From positions 9,362,001-9,426,000 of the forward strand of contig JASJZH010000006.1 in the NCBI GenBank assembly GCA_037178975.1: DNA of 64,000 nt, given 5' to 3'. The notes beneath the pieces were generated by a model. It saw only the letters and a list, made by a program, of their open reading frames with translations. It was not told the DNA's origin and searched no databases. Positions 11,338 to 21,700 of the stretch are shown one piece after another (positions within the stretch are counted from its first letter, which is position 1; each line of letters begins with the position of its first letter). Source of the stretch: Oscheius tipulae (lineage: Eukaryota > Nematoda > Chromadorea > Rhabditida > Rhabditidae). A program made the translations under genes and the position numbers.

Positions 11338-14238
11338 CTATACAGGAGTGTCTCTGTCACTCTTATCTACTCTTTGGAGCAGAGTACGGTGCTCCTCCAT
11401 CTCGAAAGCTGGCTCCGAGTGGGTCTCATCGTTGTTGAACTGAGAGACTGGCGCAGGAAGAAGAGGGATGGGCACGCTTCGCACTGTTTTGCTCCTAAAA
11501 CAATTAAATTGCATATTTCGAAAGATGCTTTTGTTTGGCTTAACAGTCTGTATGTCTGTGGTTCGGTTAACGTTAGCCAGTCAAACTTTCGCCTGTACCG
11601 TCTCGGCTGTAAAGTAAACTTGACTCGAACGGACTTGGCAGCACGACATTGTCTCGCCGGAACCAACCCGAGAATCGGACAACATTCTCTTCCGTATCCC
11701 CAAGCGTTTATCAATTTCATGATTTTCAGATTTAAAAAACCAACCTGTTACTCTTGGGCACGTATGTGATCTTCTCCAAAAGATCCTGTGTTACTATTGA
11801 GTTGTCAGTGTTTGCACCAAGAGCCTTTCTCATCCTCAGCTCCCCAGAACTGTTTCCTGGCAGCTTATCAGGAACTAGAAACATTAAAGAAAAACAATTA
11901 GATACTCACATGGCTGGGGAGGTGGTGGATGCCAATATGGTTGATCTCCATTTTGGACTTGTGGGAGAGAATTACTCCTCTTCAACGGTCCCTCAACTCC
12001 ACAGAAACACTTCCAAAGTGCTTGGACTAGTTCCGTTCCGAAAATTACACCAGATTGAAGAGTCAGCATTCTTATAACGAAGCAACCGTCATGTTTGAGG
12101 TAGCTGGACACAAACTTCTTGACATCTTCTTCGGATTCTAAAACTTCAAACTTTTAATGCAAAATAGTATGTTACCGATAGAATCGAATGGCATCTCACT
12201 CATTTCAAGATGCCTGTTGATGAATCTTCTGTTAGCGAAGGGAAAGACAGCGACTCCGAACCAGTAGAGGAATGAGCCAGCTGTGAAGAACACCAGCATT
12301 AGATACCTATACATAGAAAATATATATTTGCTGAGGAGTTATTCTACCAGAACCAGAGGAAGACGAAGATCTTTTCGTTGAAGATGTTGATAACTAGGAC
12401 GCATTGAATAGTGTGCTCTTGAACATTTCCCATGACTCGTACCTGCAATTTTGATCTGAATACCAGTCTCACTGTCAAAAGCATACAGAGGACTAACAAC
12501 ATTCGACTTTGTGGGAGTATTTGTAATTTGGTAATGTGGGCAGACAAGCTTAAAGTGACAGCCTAAGATGGCACATCGAAAGAACATTTTGAGGACGTTA
12601 ACAGGTCGACTGGGCAGACAGGGTGGAAATGCCCGCTAGACATTGACAGAAGTTGACAGGAACAGAGAGACAGAGACACCACGTCTGTCTGACAAAATTG
12701 GATGATGACAAGGATCGATGGTCGAATACGAGTAAAATAGACAGAAGGTGGTAAAAATACAAATACTAGGATCCGGAGCATACTCACATCAAAGTCACAA
12801 AGTGAGACACGAGGGAAGACTCCAGTCTGTTGCCAGGTTGTTCCATTCCAAAGGTCCATAACAGCCCCAAATCCGTACCAAGAGTACTTGTCCGTCTCAA
12901 GGAAACTATGACTCTATCTTAGAGGATGAAACAAAGAGAGCTTACGTGTTCATGAGCATCAGTTGAACACATACGTTCAGGAGATATGAAAGCTTGGTGA
13001 ATAAGTAGACGATTGTCACGAAAGAAGCAGAGTATGGTAGATTCAACATCCAGAAGATGTTGTGGGGAGTAATTTGCTTCCTGTCCACGCGACGGTGGAA
13101 TCGGAGAGCACCCTGAAAGACAAAAGTTTTATAAAATGTAGTAAAGATACCTGGAGATGCATGGTTAGAGCCTTAATGTTAGCTTGTTTGATATCCGGCT
13201 TGATGTTGTTCGGATCCGAGGAGAGCCGAACAATCTCGTGAATTTTTATTCCTGAAAAGAGCGTTGTAACCAAAGGAAAACAGAGATTACCTGAATGTCC
13301 GGCTAGATACTTCCATAGCAGACTGGGGATCCGGAAGCAGGCTGCTTCAAGTAGTAGGAAGAAGGGGACCCACTGAAAAACTGATTAAAAAACTACCAGG
13401 AGCTTATATAATTTTTTATGAGCAAAAGGACAAAAAAAGTTTGGGGGTAAGACCAAGCCGAAAATACTATTTTTGTCCAATGTTACTGCAAATTCTTCAA
13501 AAGAGCATATTTATGAACCGTTGAACTGGATGGCGTAAGATAATATACGGCTGATATAATCTGACAAGCCAACAAAGACAACAGTGACATAGTCAGGCCG
13601 ATATTGAAGGTGACTATTATCCAATAGAATCTATCTGAGCTAAAAGTATTTGCGTAGTAGATCAACAGAGGTTTTCAAATGATGACAATGAATTAGACAA
13701 GACATAGAAACATAGATCTACAGATCAATACAAAAGCTGTTACAGAGAAACCAACTTGAACAATGTGACTTGGACAGCCTAGTACTGGCATTAGGAAATC
13801 TATAACATGTATATAAAACCCGAAACTTTGGTCTCAACAAGGACGATAGTATGAATATATGAAAGATGAGAAGAAGAAAAATGTTTTTCACCTGATAATA
13901 ACTGATCTTCTTTGACCTCTTATAAGCGCTGTCCAATCCTGCAGCTATAGTTCCAATCGGAACGTAGTAGGTATCCTGAGACCAACAGTAGCTTTCAGCA
14001 TATTGTTCCCAAGAGGAAGAGAACGTGTCCGGTACTAGACACTCTATCGGCTTCCCGCCGAATTGCTGCAAAAGAAAGAAAAGTACAAGCAAATAACTGT
14101 TCTCACCTTGAAACTGACTAAAACAGATAGTCCGATGAGAATGTTGCAAGTGAAGTAGGAATGAAGGCGGTCAACAAAGTCTCGGTCATCTGAGCTGGCT
14201 ACATAGCGTAGCATGGACAAGACTGCTGCCAACACCAT
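11338..14238 (-). CDS. Innexin (gap-junction channel subunit)
   Basis: Eleven exons: 14238-14107, 14065-13892, 13372-13291, 13251-13151, 13112-12946, 12905-12788, 12442-12348, 12306-12176, 12137-11910, 11874-11745 and 11494-11338, 504 residues. The DDFVDRL-type N-terminus ([16 protein letters not shown]) leads into TM1. The first extracellular loop has ECLVPDTF and the [11 protein letters not shown] variant of the innexin YYQW/CW motif. Later come the TM2 segment [10 protein letters not shown], the second loop and [23 protein letters not shown] before TM4. The cytoplasmic tail carries HPPPPQP and a Ser-rich end. Innexins form invertebrate gap junctions and hemichannels. I chose the start at 14238, just after TTCTAG; an in-frame ATG lies at 14268. 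Which innexin it is cannot be told. Confidence 0.93.
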
Positions 14239-15362
14239 TCTTTTTCTAGAAGTCCGAGCATGGATCATATTGTAAGTAACTTGCCTTTAGACTAGGGACG
14301 GGCTCCCTATATTCGAGTAATCTTGAACATTTCTGAAAGGAGTTATTGTTGGAAGCCGAAATGGAAGGTGCGTAAGATACAGGAGTAGGCAAGCAGCAAC
14401 CTCGCTAGCAATCGGATGGGTACACAAAGGATCACGTTGGTGTCATGCTTGAGGGCACTGGACACTGGCTTTAAACGAACAAACAGTCCAGATGATTAAT
14501 GTTTATACTAATGAGACATGCCGTCACGCGAACTTCCAGATGTTTTAGGGTAAACAGATTTGTTTCTCTGTCTCTCTATTTCGCGGTCTTCCTGTCTCTC
14601 TGTGTCTTTCTATCTTTCTGTCTCACTATCACTGCTTGTCTTGCTGTCTCTCTGCCATGAAAACAAGATTAATGAAAACTTTAGGCAAAAAATTCAACTA
14701 CAGGGAAAGCCGTCAGGTGCGAAAGCGCGCTCTTAAGAATTCCAGTCAAACAACAGGGGCGCGTACAGGTCAAACAATTGACGGCCTGGATAAAACAGTG
14801 CCCGGAACTAAACAAATTTCGCTTTGTGCAATGCGCCGAGGCCATAAAACGGCTCACATTTCTTCGAATGACCAGATGGGTGGAAGAGGAAAGCGCGTGA
14901 ATGGCAACAGTTGAAGAAGGGGGTCGCCTCTCCCGTAAACATTTGGGGGAGGAGGAATTTCCGAGCGCTGATTGCTTTCTAAGAGCAAGAAGTAGCCGTT
15001 GCGTAACACTAACGTGAGGAGTTTCGCAAACGTTTGTAGGTCTAATCTATTTTCAGCAGTGTGAGTGACTAATTAGTTTGAACGGCTCCGTTATTGAATA
15101 GGGAGAGAAGAACGTAATATGTCAGTGAATAATAATAGCAGTCCTGTCCTCCGCCAGTGTTATTCAAAACGTATGTCCGGCAAAATGTTTTCGTTTCAGA
15201 GAGATCAGTAAACAGACTAAACAAGTAAAAAAAAACTGACCACTTTTTCGAGAACATCAATTTGAGCTACTTATTTTACTCCAAAGTTCTGATTTCATAG
15301 TTTCTGCCGTTCGAGAACATTACAAAAAAGAACACTTTTTATATCTTTGGACGCAAATCTCA
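14239..15362. other. Intergenic; degenerate TCTG/TCTC pyrimidine tract
   Basis: An impure pyrimidine tract (TCTCTGTCT, TCTTTCTG units) lies at about 14562-14655. The rest shows no supported coding sequence; the plus ORF at 14636-14914 starts in the tract and looks incidental. Confidence 0.5.
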
Positions 15363-16222
15363 AAATTATTGAGCAAGAGTCGGAGGATTAGCGGATATAG
15401 AATGGGGAAGGTTTAGCAGTGGGGCGCGAATGTCCGCGGCGTCGGTTGCCTGCGACAGCTGGAAAGCACACATGTCACAGCATGCCCAGTATAAAATGAA
15501 TACATAATAGTCCAGCATACTCGCCGTATTGAGCTGCAATAAGTCCATCAATGATGATATATATTGATATGACACATTTGGACAACTCAACAAGCTGATT
15601 TCGCAAAATCTTGGTTTTTAAGAGTTGAAAACTTTTAAATTTTTGGCTTACTGCTTGAAATATTTAAGTGAAAACTTGTGCTGAAAAAGTGTTATGCCGA
15701 AGCCTACCACAAAGAAAATATCTTTGATGAAACCCGACACCACATAAACATTTGGATATCCGAGAACAACAGTGTGGATAATTGAGCTTTACTTTAAGAG
15801 GAAGTACAAGAAAATGGACTATTCCAGATAATCATCGTGTCCCTGCAGATCTGCAGGAAGAGTAGAGACGTCTCTAATTAGCTGGAAGCTGAAAAATTAC
15901 TGGTGTAGATCCTAAATTGTCGTAGTTACCCAGTACTCTCTCCAGCTAGCACATTTTGGTTGAGTCTAAAAATGGAACCCTTCAAAAAATGATAAATTTT
16001 GATTACTCTGTCGACAAATCGTATGTGAATGAGTCTAAGGGTGAAGAATAATGGAAAACGAGCTGTTTTTCGGGGATGTAATGTAGCTGAAGTTCTTTTA
16101 GGGAAACACTCAGTATAACCAACCTTTTTGGCAATTGGTGCAGCACTGTTCACAACGTAGAGATAGTAAAAGAAGGCTGGACAGAAAATGAGGAGAGCGA
16201 TGTAGAGTTTTGAGCGTGCTTC
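15363..16222 (-). CDS. Predicted multi-pass membrane protein, unrecognised
   Basis: The first exon from ATG 16222 encodes MEARSKLYIALLIFCPAFF, a hydrophobic anchor, then AAPIAKK. Middle exons are not settled (about 16090-15900). A convincing exon near 15870-15835 reads LIRDVSTLPADLQGHDDYLE. Another, about 15795-15655, reads HTVVLGYPNVYVVSGF then FFVVGFGITLFQ, two more hydrophobic segments. The last exon, from about 15603, has SMLDYYVFILYWACCDMC and a short Ala/Pro tail ending in TAA at 15369-15371. That makes about four membrane segments. I do not know the family. The ATG is only 60 bp from the end of the upstream gene model, so the two could be one operon. Confidence 0.45.
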
Positions 16223-16280
16223 CATGGCGGAATGGAACAATATGTCAGAAACACATGTCTGGGTTGTCTAATTTCTAGTA

Positions 16281-17460
16281 AGTCAATAGCATTGGCCAAA
16301 AGTAGACTGGAAAAGTTAAATAATGTCTAGCTTAATGCTTACTTGCGCTCGCAACTGTTGAAGTCGAACACGTTGGCCTCGGTCCAGAGCTCTTGTTTGA
16401 CGTCCAGCAGATTGGAAATGTCCATCTATGGCTTTGGTTTTTTCCAGGTCCTCTACCGAGGCCGGCATCTCAATTTCCTGGTTCTCTTTGAATGGGGCTA
16501 TGGACCAGCGGCAAAGGAGCTCTGGGAGCAATTCATCTGGAGAAGACCGAAGCTCTCCACATCTTTTGCAATCCGGTCTGTAGAGGCAGCAGACAGGTGG
16601 GCAGCTTTTTCTGCTTGCTCCGCAGCTTTGTACTGATCTTTTTCAGTTTAACGGTCTTCGAATACATACGAGGAAATAGCTGCAAACAAAAGTTCCCGCT
16701 CATATCCAGGAGGCAGGCCGACTCTCCTGCCTCGAAACAAAACACCTCGGAAGCGTGGATGGAGCAACTTGTAGGACTCCGGTAGACAGAGTAGACTGAG
16801 AGACATTGTGCCGGCCGAGTAATTTTGGCCATTGATCATAACTAAGCAAGAATTTTCTAGAAAATCGCTGTACAATTTTGATTTTCCGAGTATTGGTTTC
16901 TTTCCGGTACGTATGCTATAAAAGTAATAGTACTTTTCTTTTTCTGTCTTTCCCATTATCCCCTTACTCCCCTGAACAATTTCAAAATTACACTTTTCTC
17001 CAAAGCCGCCAAAACCGTATATCACACTCGCCACATTCAATTTCTGTGCAGCGGCGCTGATATTTTTGGCTACCTGAGTCAGAGTCGACCTTTTCCCATA
17101 CCACTTCGCTCTAATGTGTCCGACTCTGCTGAAGTTTATTCTTAATTTATGATGACTATGGGTAGAAGAACAAGAGAAGATCATGATGCACGTTTGCAAG
17201 GTCACAGCGGTGTGGAATCTGCTCTTAACGTCAGCAGGCTTATAAAAAAAATTGTCAGAAAGGAAATTACAGAGAAGAATTCTGTTGTGGCTGGTGAAAA
17301 CGTTCAAACATGCTTTTACCTTCTACCTCTCCGTCTTGATAGGATTGGCTGGCTTCTCGAACAAATCATAATGAGGAAAGGGTATCTACCCCATCTGCTA
17401 CCATTCTTTTTTATCATATCCTTGATAATCATTAAAGGAGGCAGCCCCAGGTTGATGCCA
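16281..17460 (-). CDS. Unrecognised multi-exon gene (or two genes) ending in a coiled coil
   Basis: Best path: start near 17448 (MIIKDMIKKN), exon 17358-17326, exon from 17235 (PADVKSRFHTAVTLQT), a joined exon from about 17130 (RVGHIRAKWYGKRSTLTQ ... VASVIYGFGGFGEKCNFE), then an exon of 16858-16660 (LVMINGQNYSAGTMSL ... PPGYERELLF). Exons with KAAEQAEKAAHLSAAS and SVEDLEKTKAIDGHFQSAGR follow, and the end is near 16281. The last third is a charged, Ala/Gln-rich coiled coil. A second gene could begin at an internal ATG at 16808 (MSLSLLCLPESY). The frame is also open from 17307 to 16648 without splicing. Function unknown. Confidence 0.4.
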
Positions 17461-17601
17461 TTAGCGGAGAAACAGCCGAAAACCTCTCTTGAGGAGTTTC
17501 TCGAGCCCCAAGGAGCTAATTTTTCTTGTCTGTTGACGGTAATGTGCTGCTCTAGGTTAAATGTGACAGAGAATAACACAATTTATTGTGGCTGACATGA
17601 T

Positions 17602-17838
17602 TCAATGAACAGTATCTTTTGTAAGATCTTGCTCAGATTCCGAGACTTCTATGTGTGCGTCTTCAACAGTTGTCTGACCAGGCTGTTGGTTTTTAAAGTA
17701 CTCCAGTCGTTCCAGCTTCTGTTCCAGTGTCTTGAAGTTGCCATCAACTTCTCCTTCTTCGTAGAGATCATCCGCTATTGCTTCATCATCTCCTTTCAGC
17801 GTGATAGGCGCTGGTCGTGGGATATTCGTCGATGACAT
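17602..17838 (-). CDS. Small acidic protein, single exon, unrecognised
   Basis: 78 residues from ATG 17838, ending in TGA. An AATAAA follows about 20 bases after the stop, which supports a separate short gene. The sequence has a MSSTNIPRPAPITLKG start, a strongly acidic DDEAIADDLYEEGEVDG segment, a predicted helix with NFKTLEQKLERLEYF, and a second acidic segment ESEQDLTKD. No membrane span, signal or Cys. It could be an adaptor or chaperone-like subunit, but nothing identifies it. Confidence 0.5.
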   Translation of the reverse strand: MSSTNIPRPAPITLKGDDEAIADDLYEEGEVDGNFKTLEQKLERLEYFKNQQPGQTTVEDAHIEVSESEQDLTKDTVH

Positions 17839-18730
17839 GGAGATTTTTCGAATTTTTGGAATGATTTGACGTAAAATTGCTGAAAATATTGGAAATTATG
17901 ATGTGAAAAAAGTGCACCACAAAAATTGGAAGGCGATTAGGAGTTGACAAATGGAGGGCAAAAAGGAAGGTGGACGAAAGAAGGGCAATAGAACTGTTTG
18001 AGGCCAAGCAGTAGGGCCTAACCGCCGCCTTATCTTCCAGTGGTGAGAAATTCGTTTAACGATTGATGAGAAATTCAGTCGAACATTCGCGATCGGCAAG
18101 AATCTGCCGTCAACGCCCCTATTTTTTCTTCCTAACTAATTTTCTTATTATTAAAAATGTCGTTACTCCGGCCATTTTGTTTCGGGAATACAAAGAAATA
18201 CCGCTCTTCTTCCTTGCCAACCAAAAAGAAATCGGAAAGTCATTGGAGGCAACCAGTTTACCACCACAATATCATTTACAAAAGGCATTGGAACAGTGAA
18301 AAGACCTGTTATTTTAAAAAAGTGTATGTAGTTTGTCGAGGGGTTGGGTGCCTGTCATAGGGAAGTGGTGTAAAAACAGGCCAGAGAGAAATTCACGCCT
18401 CTATAAATACTTTGACCAGTGCCGTTTGATCTTGTCGACAATCTTTTGCATCAAAAATCTATTCGGGGTAACTTTTTTTGACAAGAAAATTAACTTTCCC
18501 CGCTTTTTCCACTCTTTTCATTGTTCAAATGTTACTAAGAGACGTTTTTGGTACAAAAAACTTGGCCAAAAACTTTTCTTCTTACCGAATTCTATGCTGT
18601 TTCTGGTAAAATGCTGCCTAGTGCTTGATTGCTCAATAGAGATAGCGATAAGGCGGCCTAGGTCTTCCCATTAACGGCTCTACGGCGCCTCAAAACTGCT
18701 GATAAACTGGCATGAAGAGACCACAAAATC
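17839..18730. other. AT-rich region upstream of the DUF4781-like gene
   Basis: Missing 5' exons of the following gene probably lie here, but I could not define them. The ORFs at 18157-18360 and 18333-18674 have no motif and unremarkable composition. Confidence 0.4.
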
Positions 18731-18739
18731 TATTTAAAC

Positions 18740-21700
18740 AACGTCGCCAATGGCCTTCCAGTTGTTGGCCATGTAAAAGGTTGACTTTTTCGGCTTGAGG
18801 TAACAAAAGAAAACATGTTCAGGCGTTATTCACTATGCTGTTGGAGATACAGAAGGCGGCCATCATGCCATGAACGCAGCCAGCCGTTCTGCCGTAGTCC
18901 TTAGCAGTGGAGCCGGAGCTGCTCTACTTTCTGGAGGTAATTATGAACGCATATGTGGCATTAAGACCGAATTTCTGTAAGACTCGACCGGGCCAGGGAC
19001 ATAGGAAAAAAAGTTGTGCTCAAATTTGGCCAATAGAATCCAATAGGGAAGAGAAGTCTTTTCCAAAAGTGGTTTGCGTCCCGCAACGAAATTATTGCGA
19101 AATATTAATTACTCACTTTTAATCTATGAAATTCGGTTTCTCGCTCATTTCTTAACTAAATTTAGTGTTCTTAGGCTCAAAAAATTTGTCTCAGCAAGAT
19201 CTACAAGATCGGCAAAAAACCATCAGGTTAAAATTGAAAAATAGCGAGATTATTGAGAAACAATTTGCTAAACATTAAAAACCTCATTTCGTGAGCAGAA
19301 AAACGTACGTGATGCATGTTATTCGTATTTTCATGTTGTTTTCTTGGTTCTTTACATTTTTCTTATTATTTAGATATCATAAAAATATGATATAGACGAA
19401 AGAGAAAGGCCAAATAAAGACGAAAAAGAGACGGTACGCAGGCATTTTTTTGCTCACGAAATATGATTTTTAGTCTTTAGCAAATCATTTCTCAAAATCG
19501 ATATCGAGATTTAACATTATTTTTGCATAGAAAATCTAGAAAACGATGTAGAATACTTTAAAAATAGTTTGGAGATTAGTTTTGGTATCGCTTCGGAGGA
19601 AAAAATAGTAAAGTGGAGAAATAATAATGCATCTCGCTATTTATTAACCTTAATGTAATATAACCTAATGCCAACTTGCAGATCTTGACATGAGAATTTT
19701 TTAAGACCGAAAACAACAGATTTGGATGTAAACTATGCGATGAATTTCAAAGGTTCAAAGTGAATAATTAATATTTCGCAATCCTTTCATTGCCGGGACC
19801 CAAACCACTCCGGCAAAAATTTTCTTTCCCAAGATGGATTCTATGTACCAAGTTTGAGCCCAACTTTTTTTCCTATGTCCCAAAAGTCGATTTTCTGCTC
19901 GAGTATTACAGAAATCGCGTCAGGGACGCTGACACAATTTCAAAGAATAGACGTGCGCGCCAAAAAGATTACTGTAGTTCACCAATTTTCACGTTTCTAA
20001 AATTGTTTTGGCTATTTCAAAATCTTTTTTCTTGTTTGTATCTTGTAGAGCATGTTGGAATTAGTGGGAAACAATAAAAAACTCAAAAATTGTATGTCAA
20101 AATCAAAAGGATATTATTTTTCCGAACAAGTGGTATACGCGCCCCATCGACTCATGCCAGATTTGTGCAGGAACCGGAAACTGTGTCAGTGCCCCTGTAA
20201 AGAGAGTGTCAAAGGCTCAAAAGCTACAGTAACCCTTCAAAATCAGCAGTTCCGCTCATTTTCTTATTATAAAAACCGTTTTCCATTTTTTGTAGATGTT
20301 TCCTCTACAAACCCCTTCGAAATACAATCACTAAAAAATACCCTACAGTAATCCAAAAATACAAATTTGAGGTCTCGCCGCGATTCCTGCTGGCATTGCC
20401 GCTGGAGCTGCTTATGATTCAGCTGGAAGTCTGATCACCGACAAGCCGCAGGGCCTGATAGCAGCGATTGACAGAGCTATCGATGAGCCGAATGGAGGAA
20501 ACATCTTCGAGGCGGCATTCGTGCCAGTTGGCGATGGATTGGGAGGTTATGCTGGAGGAAAACTGGCCACTTCTATCGCTACGAAGGTCAAGATCAGCAG
20601 TCTGGAAGCGGCTAGGAGCAGCAAAGCAGCGTTGATTGAAGATTCGATTTGGGTGGAAATGGAGGAGGTGGAGGCTTGACATCTGGACAAGTCCTGGACC
20701 TCGGACAACAGGTCAACGCCTTGACCAGGCAGATAAACCTGCTGAAACATGGAACGACTCAGTATTGGTTCGATCCGAAAAGTGGAGAAGTCTTTACTAC
20801 CAAGCCACCAAGCGAAGCCGTTGCTGTTTCCGGATATATCAATGTGAAAGGCGAGCAGGAGATTAAGGACATAATTAAGACGATGTATAACTCGTGAGTT
20901 TTCTTTTTTTGGAGCAAAAAAAAACAAGAAAATGTCAATTTTAAGAGGACTGTCAGGGTCTTAACGCGAAAAATACTAAAAATTAAAGGAAACACTCATA
21001 AAAATGAATTCATGAACTGGTCTTCCTTTTCTTTTTGCAAAAAAAGAAACATCTACAAAGACTTGAACAACGTTTTCGTGGGATAAAAATGAATTGAATT
21101 GCTGGTTTTGGCAGGGTTACTGTAGCTTTTTAGGTTCTTACCACTTTTCTTTAATTTTTTTGAGACTTATACAGTAGAGCCGGGCGGAATACAATTCCAT
21201 TCCGTTCCTATTTCATATTCCATTGATTTTGGACGATCCAATTCCAAATTCCAATTCCAAAAAAATTGAGAATTACTCCATATTCCCTCCATATTTGGAG
21301 GTCATTTTATGGAATTTTTGGAATATTGGGATAAATTGGAAAGAAAATACCAAATCTAGACCATTTTTTCTTGATATTGCCCTTGTTACCAAAAGAAGAG
21401 TACTGTGAAAGCTGGGAAGCCGCCTCAAGCGCAGATTTGGTTAGAAAATTTTTTTTCAAGCTGTTTTATTTCAAATTTTTTGCACCAATTCTAAATTCCA
21501 TTGAATATTGGCATTCCAACTCCATATTCCAATTCCGAAAGAACTTGACCGCTCCTCTAATTCCAAATTTTGCCACACAGCCTATTTCCAACGAAAGTGA
21601 CGGGCCGCAAAGGGGCAATTTCAAATTTTTGGTATGCGATTCCTAGAAAAAAAAGTATTTTTCCACTATGGGTCCCGTAACGGAGGACTGAAGAGGCCGC

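Noticed and set aside
16648-17307. Unspliced 219-residue minus ORF as a single exon
   Set aside because: Better splice sites and coding composition favour several exons; the long open frame seems partly chance.
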